DNA of 64,000 bases from Hirundichthys speculiger (GCA_018398805.1 JAGFBZ010000178.1:1585001-1649000); one strand, 5' to 3'. Positions 21,495 through 34,110 are shown, counted from the stretch's first letter. Notes: generated from the letters alone by a model not told the origin. Numbers and translations are program-made.

Positions 21495-22615
21495 TTAAGA
21501 GTCCTGTTGTTGCCGTCATGTGATGGTGAAGAGTTTCAAAGAGGAGGGATGAATTAACCGTCTCCTTGAGTTCTACAGTCATGTGTAAAAGATTCATCCC
21601 ATGGTCGTTTGTTTCTGTGTGATCTGACCAGTAATACAACCTCTGATGAACAACAGCATGTACTTTTATCTTGTATTTTTTGCACGGTGACACCATTTAA
21701 CAAAAGCTGAAGGCAAAAAGAAACATATAGCATGTCATGTGGGCAATACTAAGCACCCCCTGATTCAACAGCTTGGAGATCCACCTTTCACATTCTCTGC
21801 AATGATTTCATCAGTCACGTCCTGTTGCACAACCCGGTTCAGACCAGGCTGTCACACAGGTGGCCGCAGGTTTGCTTCTGGAGCTCAGAGAAGCTCACGG
21901 TCGACTCAGCGACGGTGTCCAGGCCCCGCGGCCGCGAAACAGCCCAGTATCACCAGCCCCCACCGCTGTGCTCGATACTGGCTGTGAGGTGTTTCTGAGC
22001 ATCGAGGCCAAACAACTCCAGTTTCTTACCTCATCTGTCCCGGGGACATGGGCACGAGTCTGGTGGTTGGTTCAGATACACTGTTACCGACCTTAATCGC
22101 ACTTTCCATGTCCTTTTTCTACAGAGGAGGCTTTTTTTTTTTCTGGCAAGTCTTTCAAACAAACTGTATTTGCGCAGCCTTCGTCTAATTGTACTGTCCT
22201 GGACTTTAATATTGAGCATGCTCAGTGAGGCCTTTGGGGTCTAAGCTCTTTTTTTTGGAGCATTTCACAGTCTGAGCTTTGGGTAAAATTGCTATGATGT
22301 CCACTTATGGGAAGACTGGCAGCTGTCTTGAATGCCTTTTTTATGTGAATAATCTTTCATGTGAACTCCAAATAGCTGGGAAATAGTTTAATAATTTCAG
22401 CATTAATTGTTTCTCGATCATTTCTAAAGTCTTGGCATCGTATTACGCCTCAGTGCTTCCAGACCAGCAAACTGCCAAACTGTCTGCTTTTATACAGTTA
22501 AATTCACCTGGTGGTGATCAGTTCATCAAGGAGTAATGATTAACAACACCAGGCTGCAACCTGGAAGCAGTAGAAGGGTACTCATGGTTGTCTAAATGAG
22601 TCTCTCATTTTAAAT
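21495..22615 (-). mobile_element. Tc1/mariner-type transposon relic (minus strand)
   Basis: The + strand shows the antisense of a common fish element: AAGCACCCCCTGATTCAACA (21750), CGGTCGACTCAGCGAC, CACTTATGGGAAGACTGGCA, CCAGACCAGCAAACTGCCAA and GCTTTTATACAG. On the minus strand the helix-turn-helix region DSTIRRRLRKYSLFERLARK (about 22190-22125) is a Tc1-type DNA-binding motif. Internal parts of the catalytic region are missing. Confidence 0.75.
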
Positions 22616-23035
22616 TCATTATTTTATTTTCTTTATAAATGACGATGCAGTGATAAAAGTTGCATTTTTGTGCTTCTGAGGGTGTAAGTTCAGTCTGGGG
22701 ACTTTCCTTCTGAACGTGCCATCACGGATGATCCTGCCAAACATCACACATGTGCACAGCAAAAGGATGAGCTGATTCATCTGCTGCGTTTGATGCCATC
22801 TGGTGGTCGGGCCGTAAATCTCAGTCCCAGTGTCATCAGTCAGACCCAGAGATGGAGCGCTCACTGGGAGGATCTGGGTTGAAGGCTGCTGGAACGCAGC
22901 TCACCAACTGAAGTCTTCATCTGCATACAACCTTGTAGATGTTTTATCAGAGCTTCAATGAACACCGTGTTAATTTTTCAATATCTATTAGGACACAAAC
23001 AGAAGACCTCCAGCCAGGGACCAGCATATGAGGAG
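22616..23035. other. No gene seen
   Basis: Short unassigned interval before the Myb-like fragment. Confidence 0.3.
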
Positions 23036-23037
23036 GT

Positions 23038-23256
23038 GTGACGGTGCATCCTAAACCCACACCACTTCCCGTGGACAAGGGAACAGGTTTTTCAGAGACA
23101 GCGATAGAGGTCATTTTAACTGAAGTGGAGCAAAGAAAAGACATTTTATTAGCAGGTTGGGACAGGGACCAGCAGGGCACATGGGCCTGGGAAGAGGTGA
23201 CTAATGCTGCATCTCCTGTCCAGCTAAGCAGTCGAGGTGAAGTAAAATTAGTTTGA
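23038..23256 (+). pseudogene. Myb/SANT-like DNA-binding domain fragment (Harbinger-type second protein)
   Basis: A 72-codon frame with FSETAIEVILTEVEQRKDIL, then W and WAWEEVTNAAS, has the layout of the Myb_DNA-bind_5 domain found in Harbinger-associated and zeste-like proteins: an acidic first helix, KDIL, and WEEVT. The end of the domain is degraded. It lies just upstream of the telomere-like array, with a Harbinger nuclease fragment on the far side. Confidence 0.55.
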
Positions 23257-23317
23257 TATGACTTTATCAGGAGAGGCTGGCAGCCAGGAGATGCAATGCT
23301 TTTAACACACATAATTA

Positions 23318-25402
23318 CCCTAACCCCTAACCTCTAACCTTAAACCCTAACCTTAACCCCTAACCCATAACCTTAACCCCTAAAACCTAATACCTAATCT
23401 TAACACCTAACACCTAATATCTAACCTTGACCCCTAACACCTAATATCTAACCCTAACCCCTAACACCTGAACATGTTATACCTAACTTTAACCCCTCAC
23501 CCTAACCCCTAACCCCCAATACCTAACCTTAACCCCTAACACCTAACACGTTATACCTAACCTTAACCCCTCACCCTAATCGCTAACACCTAATACTTAA
23601 CCTTAACCCCTATCACCTGAACACGTTATACCTAACCTTAACTCCTAACCCTAATCCCTAACACCTAATACCTAACCTTAACCCCTAACACCTGAACACG
23701 TTATACCTAACCTTAACCCCTACCCTAACCCTAACACCGAATACCTAACCTTAACCCCTCACCTGAACACGTTATACCTAACCTTAACCCCTCACCCTAA
23801 TCCCTAACACCTAACCTCAACCCCTAACACCTAATACCTAACCCCTAACACCTAATACCTAACCTTAACCCCTAACACCTAATACCTAACCTTAACCCCT
23901 AACACCTGAAAACGTTATACCTAACCTTAACTCCTAACACCTGAAAACGTTATACCTAACCTTAACTCCTAACCCTAACACCTAATACCTAACCTTAACC
24001 CCTTACACCTAATACCTAACCTTAACCCCTAACACCTAACACCTAACCTTAACACCTAACCTTAACCCCTAACCCGTAACCTTAACCCTTTACACCTAAT
24101 ACCTAACCTTAACCCCTAACACCTAATACCTAACCTTAACCCCTAACACCTAACACGTTATACCTAACCTTAACCCCTAACCCTAACCCCTAACACCTAA
24201 TCTTAACCCCTAACACCTAATACCTAACCCCTAACACCTAACTTTAACCCCTTACCTTAACCCCTAACCCTAACACCTAACACCTAACCTTAACCCCTTA
24301 CACCTAATACCTAACCTTAACCCCTAACCCTAACACCTAACTTAACCTTAACCCCAAAAACCTGAACCTACCCTAACCCTAACACCTAACACCTAACCCT
24401 AACCCCTAACCCTAACACCGAACCTAACCGAACCCTAACCCTAAACCTTAACCCCTAACCCTAACACCTAACCCTAAACCCCTAACCCGAACACCTAACC
24501 CCTAACCCGAACACCTAACCTAAACCTAACCCGAACACCTAACCTAACCCCTAACCCGAACAAACGAACCTACCTAACCCCTCACCCTAACCCCTAACAC
24601 CTAATACCTAACCTTAACCCTATCACCTGAACACGTTATACCTAACCTTAACCCCTCACCCTAATCCCTAACACCTAACCTCAACCCCTAACACCTAATA
24701 CCTAATCCCTAACACCTAATACCTAACCTTTACCCCTAACACCTGAACGGAACCTAACAAACCCTAACCAACCCTAACCGAACCGGAACCCTAACTAAAC
24801 CAACCTAACCTAACCCCAACACCTAACCCTAACCCTAACACCTAACCTTAACCCCTAACCCTAACACCTAACACCTAACCTTAACCCCTTACACCTAATA
24901 CCTAACCTTAACCCCTAACCCTAACACCTAACACCTAACCTTAACCCCAAACACCTGACACCTAACCTTAACCCTAACACCTAACACCTAACCTTAACCC
25001 CTAACCTTAACACCTAACCTTAACCCCCAACCCTAACAACTGACACCTAACCTTAACCCCTAACCCTAACACCTAACCTTAACCCCTAACCCTAACACCT
25101 GAAACCTAACCTAACCCTAACCCTAACACCTAACCTTAACCCCAAACACCTAAAACCTAACCTTAACCCCTAACCCTAACACCTGACACCTAACCTTAAC
25201 CCCTAACCCTAACACCTAACCTTAACCCCAAACACCTAATACCTAACCTTAACCCCTAACCCTAACACCTGACACCTAACCTTAACCCTAACACCTAATA
25301 CCTAACCTTAACCCCTAACCTCCTAACCTTAGCACTTAACCTTAACCCCTAACCTTAGCACCTAACCTTAACCCCTAACCCTAACACCAACCCCTAACCC
25401 CT
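23318..25402. repeat. Interstitial telomere-like array, about 2.1 kb, degenerate CCCTAA-type
   Basis: The + strand is a continuous run of CCCTAA, CCTTAACCCC, CCTAACAC and CCTAATAC units. The vertebrate telomere unit is TTAGGG (CCCTAA on this strand). Exact units are interspersed with variants. A longer motif, CACGTTATACCTAACCTTAA, recurs near 23551, 23622, 23698, 23770, 24156 and 24633 with spacing of about 71-91 bases at first, so the array also has higher-order structure. The strand is C-rich throughout with no orientation switch seen. Confidence 0.9.
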
Positions 25403-25406
25403 AGAT

Positions 25407-25800
25407 CAGAGGTCTCTAACCTTTTTGTAACTACGGACCGGTCAATGCTGGGCAATTTTACCGTGGACCGAGGGGCTTCCTCGTTACTACATACATTACA
25501 GCAATAATATAACATGAGTACTTCAAAGTCTCTGGTAACATCCTCTGTACCCATTAAATAAATTAAAAAAAAAGGAAAAAAAACTCACACAGAGCGGGCT
25601 TGGTATGTGGAATCACCTGTCGTGATAAATCCATATTTCAGTAGGACTCCTGGTATTGTCTGTTAAAAGCTTTCTTTTTCGTTGGAAGTTGTAGGCTGTT
25701 CTTTCTCTTCGCTGTGCATTTTCACCTTCACAAGAAAACTTTCCAAAGACGTCTGTTTCTTACTCATTTTGCTAACTGGGTTACATTTTGGCGCTCAAGT
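25407..25800. mobile_element. hAT-like miniature element, left part
   Basis: CAGAGGTCTCTAACCTTTTT followed by GGACCGGTCAATGCTGGGCA resembles a common fish dispersed element beginning CAGGG-AACCTTTTTGTAAC. The right end was not found. Confidence 0.5.
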
Positions 25801-25835
25801 GACCGAGATGTAACCGAGAGAATCCGGTCAGGAAC

Positions 25836-25893
25836 CAGGAACCTTCTAGCTGGGAGGCAACAGTGCTAACCACTAAGCCACCGTGCTGCCAGA
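25836..25893. repeat. End fragment of a common dispersed fish repeat
   Basis: AGGAACCTTCTAGCTGGGAG then GGCAACAGTGCTAACCAC and GCCACCGTGCTGCC is the terminus of the repeat seen in longer form at 57430-57755. Confidence 0.6.
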
Positions 25894-26019
25894 CAAAAGT
25901 AACGTTTAAAAATAGATATAACATTATTATTACTGTTATTATTATTCACACATTACTTTCGTGATTTCTTTTTCCACAGAAGGAGCCTCATCGGGAGCGA
26001 ACTGCTTCTGCAGGGAGGC

Positions 26020-26250
26020 TCTTGGGTTCATTAGGGACGTCTGGCACTGCAAGGTCTCGTTTCATAGCCACATTGTTGAGGACATGAGCCAGTATTATTT
26101 TTCCCACCTTCTCAGGTCTGTAGAGCAGGGTGCTGCCATCTGCTGCTACCTTTCCTCCATAACACAACTAATGTGCTCAATGACGGTCTGAATGATGGCT
26201 GTCTGTCCCCATAAAACACAGTGCCTTCATCTGTGCTATTGAAGGTGGCC
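26020..26250 (-). pseudogene. PIF-Harbinger nuclease, C-terminal fragment
   Basis: On the minus strand, PEKVGKIILAHVLNNVAMKR followed by DLAVPDVPNEP (about 26120-26020) corresponds to the conserved end of HARBI1-like DDE nucleases, where a leucine-histidine-asparagine motif is usual (LHN). Here the histidine position reads asparagine and the flanks are out of frame. A relic, not functional. Confidence 0.55.
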
Positions 26251-26790
26251 TTGTATCCGCAACAAGTAACCTGGGTAACCTGATTTTGTTCTCAGGTTAT
26301 TGTTTCTTGTGCACCTGCTTTCAAGGATTGTTTGGTCTTTCTGATGGAAAACGCTGGAAGTCGAAGCGGTAACTGGGCCAGGAGGGATCCTTCAAAAGGC
26401 TGACGCTGAACTTTTCTCTCTGTCACACACCGTCTGTTTCACCACAAAATGACAGTTTCATCATCGCTTAATTTCAGTTCTCACCATTATGTGTTTTTTC
26501 TGCAACAACAACTTGACATTGGAACGATAATGGCAGAAGTTCTTGTTGTTGGCCGCTTGTTTCCTATTCTTCAAAGATCAGGGCTGTTCTAATTTTTTTT
26601 TGCCATTCACTAGATGACTTTGTGGACAAACACTAAGGACTTGAAAAACACATTTAGACAGTAGGGCTATCAATCTACTTTGACAAATTAAATATATGAA
26701 TTAGCTCTGAAAACAATTTTTTTAGCTTTACTTTAAAGGGCGATTTTAAAAAAAGCACAGAAATTCCTCAGTACTTGATTCACTCTATGG
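26251..26790. other. No gene seen
   Basis: AT-rich interval; nothing recognised. Confidence 0.35.
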
Positions 26791-27566
26791 TAGAGGTCTT
26801 CACAGGTCCACTTTCATCGACCCAAACCCAAATGGACACATAAAAATTTGACCCAAAACCAACCTGACCTGAGCTATTATCATAGGTCTGGGTTCCAAAC
26901 TCGAATGGACCCGCAATGTTTGGACCTGGAACCAACTCGATCCGAGTCGTTAGTTTCCGACCACGATCCGAACCGAGATACCCGAATAGAACCAAGACAA
27001 TACAGCCTATAGTTCTACCCGGTTCAGTTGCTACATAGGCTACGTGATGTAAACAACAATAAATCCACGTTGTGATTTTCTTTGTGGATACAGATGCTAT
27101 TGGTAGCAACTGCTAACGCTAATATGCTACACCGGTTAGGACGTGTCGTGAACATGTTCTCTCATCCAACGTTATCATGTTGGCGATCCGTTGTGCTTTA
27201 CAGCAACACAGTTGTTTCATGAAAAACACGCCATGTTAATGAATAATAATTTACCTGCCTTGAGTCCTGACATTGGCTAAACCAAACTACTGTTTGTTTG
27301 TTTACTTTTGCTTGACCTGTCACCTGACATTTCACAGCCTATTGGATTGAAGGGGGGGGGGCTGAGTGACAGCTGCCACCGCCAATATCTTTACCTCTCT
27401 CGGGTAAACGCGGACTCAGCCTGTCAAAGGGCACAGACCGACTGGACCCAAGACTAACTGTACCGATTCCGACCTGAACCAGGAGTCATGTCTTGTGAAT
27501 GGACCCGAGATCTGATTCAGGTCAGGTCAGAATCGGGTTGTTCTGAAAATCATTGGCACATCTCTA
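26791..27566. mobile_element. hAT-like non-autonomous element, copy 1
   Basis: Starts TAGAGGTCTTCACAGGTCCA and ends ATGTGCCA-complement ... CATCTCTA. It shares its full length, in inverted orientation, with 53703-54472, including GATGCTATTGGTAGCAACTG and the GACCCG-rich ends. No target duplication is clear here. Confidence 0.7.
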
Positions 27567-27778
27567 CAGTCTCATCCTGAACTTTCTTTGATCTGTAAAG
27601 ATCCACCATTATCATTTATTAACAGGAATGAATGATGAGACATCACAGAGACCGCACCAGTTTTGAACATAAGACCAGCGAAAAAACAATGGTAACTTAC
27701 ACTCTGGGAAGTGTGACAATGAAACTGATGTGTTTTTTTTCCGGAATTCATACAGGTATGCATATTCACATGTTCATA

Positions 27779-28075
27779 AATATATATATATATATATATA
27801 TACAGTCATGGAAAAAATTATTAGACCACCATCTTTTCTTCACTTTCTTGTTCATTTTAATACCTGGTACCACTAAACGTCATCATGTGACTAAAACAGA
27901 CAGAAAAGAAAACACTGAATGCATAAAAGCAGTGTTTTTGGAAGTACAACGCCATAGCTATTGATGTAAAAACTTAAGTGATTTAGGTTATAATCAAGAA
28001 AACCATGGAAAATGGTAAGATATCAGCTCTTAAATAAAACTCTTATGAGCAATCTTTGTGGTTATCGTTATGTCT
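27779..28075. mobile_element. TA microsatellite and truncated miniature element
   Basis: TA repeats at 27779-27802 precede CAGTCATGGAAAAAATTATT and AGACCACC, the left end of a common fish element. It continues through CATGTGACTAAAACAGACAG and AACCATGGAAAATGG and stops near 28075 without the inverted right end. Confidence 0.6.
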
Positions 28076-28307
28076 CAAGCCAGTGTGCTGTTGCCAGGTA
28101 GAGAGCCGGTCCTCGGCTCGTTCATTTCCCTCTACCAAATAAGAGGAAAACAGGGAAACGTACGCGTAGCCGCAGATTTACGTGACCTTGAGGTTTCTTA
28201 ACAGTAGGTTATCTTGCTGGGAAACTAACATCTGTTTCTCACCAGAAAGTAAAGACTGACTGGTGTCTTTGTTCGGCCCTTAAGAACCAGGGGCCTGTAT
28301 TTCAAAG

Positions 28308-28620
28308 CAGGATTAGGGACTTAGCAAGATGACTTCAGGTTCAGCTCTGGGTTTTCAGTGTGATGAAGCTGGTTCACTTCTTGTATCACCATAGCAACTT
28401 ATTCTTGAAGGAGACAATGACCAATCAACTGGATTGGAAAATATACAAATAATAATAAAAAAAATGATGCATGAATCAGTCTCTCCTATCCTTGATATCT
28501 CTCAAAGTCAAACACCAGAACATCTCCATTAGAGATGCCTCAGTAAAGTGAAACGCTGATCTAAAACAGAGAAGCGTAGGTTTATAAAGCTCGTTCCTGT
28601 TGGAAGAGTTGGAAGAAACA
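28308..28620. mobile_element. Candidate PIF-Harbinger miniature element
   Basis: GGGGCCTGTATTTCAAAGCA resembles the terminal repeat of Harbinger-type miniature elements (GGGCCTGTTTCA-type). The other end was not identified. Confidence 0.4.
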
Positions 28621-28783
28621 TTATTAATACACATTATAAAACATTAAAAACATTATAAATAGCATCTAATGTGTGCTGCTTTTTAGCATCATGAAATTAG
28701 ACATACATATGATGATGCATGATATTTTCAAACATGATTAGAGCATGTTTCCTGAAATGATCCATATTACAGGACTTTCTTTA

Positions 28784-29305
28784 CCCCTGGTTTCCACCGG
28801 ACACAGAAGCAGCGCGGTCCGGTCTTTATGGGAGTGTTTTAGACGTGGAGGACTTTTGTTGAGTTCATGACAGTTTACCTGAACGGGTTCATGTGCTCAT
28901 TTAAGGATGTAATTATAAGGTAATACTCACCTTCCATGGTTGTGATTGTGTCCTTTCTGCTGTTATCTTTTTTAAAAAAAAAGGATGAGCGATGTCATAG
29001 AAAATCCGCTTCGTAACCTCTAAAATAAATCCTGAGTATGTCATTGAAATCTCTTCTGACTCGTCTACCCCTGGCCTCGAACGAGTGTTTTTTTGAAAAA
29101 ATGACCATATTCTCGATGCCATACTTGTGTCTAATTTTCTGCCGACTTTACTTTCTTTATCTGGTCACCAAAACAGACTTGGTGTATGTTTTTACTGAGC
29201 AGAGCGGCGCTGAGGGTTACTTCTGGTGCTGCCCGTCTAAATGACTAGAGTGACCACGATTCAACGCCTGAATGCAGAGCGTCTGCGCCCAATGGGAACC
29301 AAGGG
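28784..29305. mobile_element. Harbinger-type miniature element with TTA target duplication
   Basis: Left end CCCCTGGTTTCCACCGG and right end CCCAATGGGAACCAAGGG are imperfect inverted repeats. TTA occurs on both sides (28781-28783 and 29306-29308), the 3-bp target usual for PIF-Harbinger. Confidence 0.6.
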
Positions 29306-29308
29306 TTA

Positions 29309-30605
29309 GGCTGCTTTCACACCTTTGTTCACTTATATCTGTGCTTGTAAACCGTTAGGATGTTTTCCTTGGTTTGCTTTCTTTTCACACAGTCCAAGAA
29401 TCCAAACAGACCTAAATCTGTCGCACCCGACCAGACAATACTAACGTCCTTGATCAGATGTCCTCTGCTTGTTTTGTGAGAAACTCTTGCCGCTTCAGTT
29501 TTAAGATAAAGTGCGGCTCCAGCTGGAGGGGAACGCCTCGGTGCACTGGGTACACGAGGTTGCTGCATTACTCATGCAGACCTGTGACATCCTCGTCACC
29601 CAAGGGTGTTTCACGTGATAAGGAAACCTTTTTTGGTCTTGTGTGCTTTCACAACACAAGGACCCCATCGGGAAAACAGTGTGACAGCACCCTGCATTTC
29701 AGCCACATAAGCAATTATTTTTCTTCATTCGTGGTTTAGAGATTAAGCAAACTTATTCATCTTGATGACAGGGAAAGTGCGAAGTTACTTTAGGTAAGTG
29801 CTTAAACGGGAGCAAGGCTTGTGTCACACGGTCATAACCTGATCTGCAGGATACTTGGGTATATGACTGAATTAGTGTAGTTTGCATCGCTATGCTGGGG
29901 GACCCCCATCATGATATCACAGTCAAAGCAGCTGCCATGACTAACACTCCTCCCACTCAAGCAGTTGCTGTGGTTTTCCACGAGAACCTGGGAAATCTCT
30001 GGTCCCTTTCATCTCCCAGTGCCGCCCCAGTGTGCAGGACTCAACAACTGGTAGCTCTGCTGTCAACACCTCCCCGTGCATGCCACAGACAGCTCCTCTT
30101 AGCCTTGTGGTAAACATAGCAGAGATTAGCATGCCAGCGGTCCTCTTCCCAAAATCTCTGACAGCATTAGCACATGCTCAGTCAACATCGTACGTGAGAA
30201 CCAGCTGTCAAACGCAGAGAATTCCTGGTGCTTCACCCAAGGACGCTCCCACCGTTCAAAGCAATGGTGCTCTGTCATGACTCCCACGGTAGGTGTTAAC
30301 TCCATAACACTAACAGTTTAGCTTCAATGTTCCGGCATGTTGGAAAGAGAATTAACTGCTGCTTTACAGTCCCACAGCCGAGCTCCACCGCTAACCATCG
30401 CCGCTAACAAAACACAGGAGGGGTCACAAGGGAGTCTTTGCAACTATTTAAGAGAAGGTAGGGGAAGAAAAAAGCTAATACAGAGCACTTCAAAGTAATG
30501 ATGACAACACATGTGATGCAACAGAAGAAAATACAGGTAGAATGTGATCAGGGAAATATTTAAAATACTGTTGCAGCCTAAAGACTCTATGTGCTTCTGA
30601 AGCGA
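29309..30605. other. No gene recognised
   Basis: Frames at 29458-29739 and 30032-30280 (82-93 codons) have no recognisable domain. The mirrored CTTTCACACC and GTGCTTTCACAAC near 29310 and 29643 hint at another degraded element. Confidence 0.35.
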
Positions 30606-30613
30606 AGTAAGAG

Positions 30614-31775
30614 CAGTGTTGGGCAAGTTCACTTTCTACACAAACTAGTTTACTTCATAGTCATTGTTTACGGAAATTAAAATGAACTAGTTCAGTTCAT
30701 CATTTCAAAAAATGAACTAAATAGTTCATTTTTAGTTTTTTTTTCTTATCCTTTTTTAATGTTGCTGCAAGCAATTATTTGTCAAAATGATTACCACTGC
30801 CCATATACTACACCACCACAAACAGCAATTATTTTATCCATTTTATCTGTCGAAAACTATGTGTCCAATTCGAAATCTTTATCCAATCAGGGTTCACATT
30901 AGCATTGAAGGGACAGCCCATGTAAAACTGTCATTTCCCTTTCAGCTTCTCTCTACAGCAGCCATTCCCAAACTTCCCAGAATACCAAGGCCCAATTTGA
31001 AATGTGAAAAACATACGCGGTCCACTTTCATCACAACTATGATCACCAGACAGGACTAGAAGCTATGTTCTGATATTAATGTGAGGGGTCAACAAATAGG
31101 TGACACTTGACATATTAATATATTAATGTTTTTTTTAATCATGTCATGAATATTTTACAGTAATTCAAAACATATTTAACAAGATCGAGAATTTAAAACA
31201 TATTTGTTTAATTTTAATAACCTCTCACGGCCCACCTGTAGTACCTAAAAGGGCCAGCAGGGGGCCGCCGCCCACACTTTGGGAATCACTGCTCTACAGG
31301 AGTACAGCAGGAAAAACCTGCTGCCAAATGGTCTTTATTATGAGACAAAAACAGGTACTTAAGGTGCTAATGTTTTTTTTTCCCCATTTCAATATTTCAA
31401 TCCCCCCCGAGAGTCGGGGCGTTCCTCCGGCTCTGGGCGACTGCAGCTTTCATCTTCCTCCATGTTTGTTTTAAACATTTGATGATGCAATTGTTAGCGT
31501 GACAGAAGCGACAGCCCGTGTTTCCATGTTTGATTGCTTTCCAAAGATACATATTAGGCTCGTTTGTGGTGTATTTTAAATGGGGTTCGCTGGAAACCTG
31601 GCACGGTTTTGACCGTGCGTGAACTCTGAAAGAGCATCGTTCACATTTTCCCAAATGAACTCGTTCACACCCGACGCTCGTGAAGGGGAAAGTGAACACG
31701 CTCAGTTCACGTTGGCACAAAATATAAACTAGTTGGTGAACTTTCGTTCAATGAACGCCTTCAGGTACAACACTG
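30614..31775. mobile_element. hAT non-autonomous element carrying a nested hAT element
   Basis: Starts CAGTGTTGGGCAAGTTCAC and ends TTCAGGTACAACACTG. Perfect 8-bp duplications AGTAAGAG lie at 30606-30613 and 31776-31783. Sub-terminal parts are rich in GTTCATT/AATGAAC. A second hAT element is inserted at 30959-31291. Confidence 0.9.
30959..31291. mobile_element. Nested hAT miniature element, related copy B
   Basis: Starts CAGCCATTCCCAAACTT and ends CACTTTGGGAATCACTG, with perfect 8-bp duplications CTCTACAG at 30951-30958 and 31292-31299. Sequence matches the copy at 19541-19879. Confidence 0.9.
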
Positions 31776-31783
31776 AGTAAGAG

Positions 31784-33562
31784 TCATGCAGTTACATACA
31801 GCTGCTTTACATATTATCGGAGCTCACAATACACACATCTTCCAATTTCCTACTTCCCCTTTCCTTCTTACTTTCTGTCAAAATTTTCCTACTTCTTTTC
31901 TTTTGAAACAAATGTCCTCTGTGAAGGACTTCGCACAGACCGAAGTGCTAACTGCAAACAACAGAACGAGCCCCGCCAACCCCCACACGATAGAGGCCGA
32001 ATATAAAAGCTAAAACTACCAGCTGTAGCTTGGTGTGCTGCTTTGGGAGGAATGTTCTGGAAAGGAAGCATGGTGGCAGGTGAAACCAGGTTGATTTGGA
32101 TGCAATTTCCAATTTGTGCCACCAGATGTCACTTCATCACCACGTCTGGAGTCTATTAGTTTTAAAGTCATGCCATCCGTCGCAAAAAATGTAAATCAGC
32201 AGAAAGAGTTGTGTGCGAATTTTCTGTTTTTTCCATGAAATCCATCAGTGGATCTCTGATTAGATTTCATGTCTGTGAAAATCTGGTCCTGGACGTGAGA
32301 GTGTGAACCCAAACAGGAAGCTTGTTGTGGGACAGTCATGGAACAAACCACGCTGATCTTAATTCCAGTCACCAGAGACACAGGGATATGTCTCAGGCAA
32401 GTCATCCTCTCCCTCTCATTTCTTTTTTTTTCTTCATTATCGCTCTTTCTCGTCCTCCCACCCTCGGCTGCCCCCTCCTCCACTTTAATCCAGTGGCAGA
32501 ATTTCACTCAGACGTAAAGCCAGATGTGGCTGGAGCTTTGACTCCTGACAACCCCCAACGCCCCGCTTTACTCCTCCCTTAAAAAAGTAGATAAATAAAC
32601 AAATCAAAAACAGACAAAAAAAACAAAAGAAAGGGGGAAAAAACTGAAACAAAGCTGGGTGAACTGCTGTGTGCCTGAAAACAGCTTCTCCCCTCCCATT
32701 CATTATTTTTTAAGACCTCATTCTATTTTTTTTCTTTTTGTTTTCCCAGAAGGGGAAGTTGGTATAGATTCTTTTTCCTCTTTTTCAGCGGTGATCTGTG
32801 TTACCTAGTCTCCCGTCCCCCTCCGAGCACTGTGTGGTGGCCGGTTTGAGGAGTTGTGTGACAGTAAATTATGGCACTCTTGAGACAGACGAGCAGCGGG
32901 AGCTGCGGAACAGAGGGAGGACGCGCGGCAGGGATTAGGCTTTATTAAGACTCAGCCACCAGGCAATGGCACAACAACCCAACATACAGGTGTGTGCAAG
33001 CGAATAAGTGAAGGAAACGGCACAAAGAATCTCTTTCAACCTGCAGGTGGTCTCCCAGTGAAGTAAGATTCACATCAGCTCTAATAGGTATCTGATGTCT
33101 AAAAGTGTTACTGTACTTGTTTGGAGATTGTTGCCACACTGAACAGCCAGCGCACAGATACACACCACACATGGACAAATGCAATGCAGTAGATGCCAAA
33201 GCCAGGCTTTGATCTGCGTACGCATTTATGCGGGACTTGGCATCTCTCCGACTGATATGCATTTTTTTAATGCTTTTTATTGTTTGTGTGGGGATTTCAG
33301 GATTTGTTTTTCCCCGTCTTGAAGACACGAACAAAGTTGTGAAACTTTAGTGAGCAAAGAAAAGCCAAACTTTTTATTTCGTCCACAAGAGACAAACTGC
33401 AACACGATCCATCAAGTCAGGCTGACTGGATCAGAACAGCTCAGTGCACAGGCTAACCTTTTTTGGCGTAAAGATTTTGGAGTTTGGGCACAAAAGTCAC
33501 ATCATATGGACTGACAGGTTAAAAAAAATAAATAGAAGTCCGGTTCATGACCTCTGAGCCGT
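31784..33562. other. No gene recognised
   Basis: Mixed-composition sequence. The longest minus frame (33334-32945, 129 codons) has no recognisable domain. Nothing else assigned. Confidence 0.35.
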
Positions 33563-33570
33563 GTCTGGAC

Positions 33571-34102
33571 CAAAACTAGCTGGATAAGCTAGCCTAAGCT
33601 AGCCCCCTGGAAAGAAGGCTAACCAAGACTAGCTGGATAAGCTAGCCTAAGCTAGCCACCCTGGAAAGAGAAGCTACAGCTGCAGGCCAGTCAGCGTTGG
33701 GGAGGACCACGAGAAAACAGCAACTATAATGGACTGTTTCCACCGGCGACCAAATAGCTGCTGGTCAGTAAATACGCAGGAACACCACAAGCGGGAAGAC
33801 GCATTGATAAATATGTTTATTGAGACCGGAATGTAAACACGACTACGTGATTCGATAGCCTTCAAAAAGTTCAGTGCTTCACTCCAACCAGAATTACAAC
33901 CCTAATTTACTAAATAAAACTAAAACTAACACTGAAACTAATAAAAACTAAACTAAAACTAAGTATTTAAAAAAATAAAAAATTAATAAAAACTAGCAAA
34001 ACTGCTCTAAAAACGAATTAAAACTAACTGAATTTGAAAAAATAAACTAAAAACTAAATAAAAACTAAAACTAATGGAAAATCCAAAACTATTATAACCC
34101 TG
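33571..34102 (-). mobile_element. hAT non-autonomous element, inverted copy A of a pair
   Basis: Perfect 8-bp duplications GTCTGGAC at 33563-33570 and 34103-34110. Its right end, ATTATAACCCTG, is the complement of the left end of the copy at 36065-37113. It contains two of the 53-bp units with CTAGCTGGATAAGCTAGCC, then the shared TGTAAACACGACTACGTGAT and ACTAAAACTAA-rich part. The far part of the longer copy is missing, so it is a deletion derivative. Confidence 0.85.
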
Positions 34103-34110
34103 GTCTGGAC

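Noticed and set aside
23318..25402. True chromosome end
   Set aside because: Units are highly degenerate and unrelated sequence continues for tens of kilobases on both sides.
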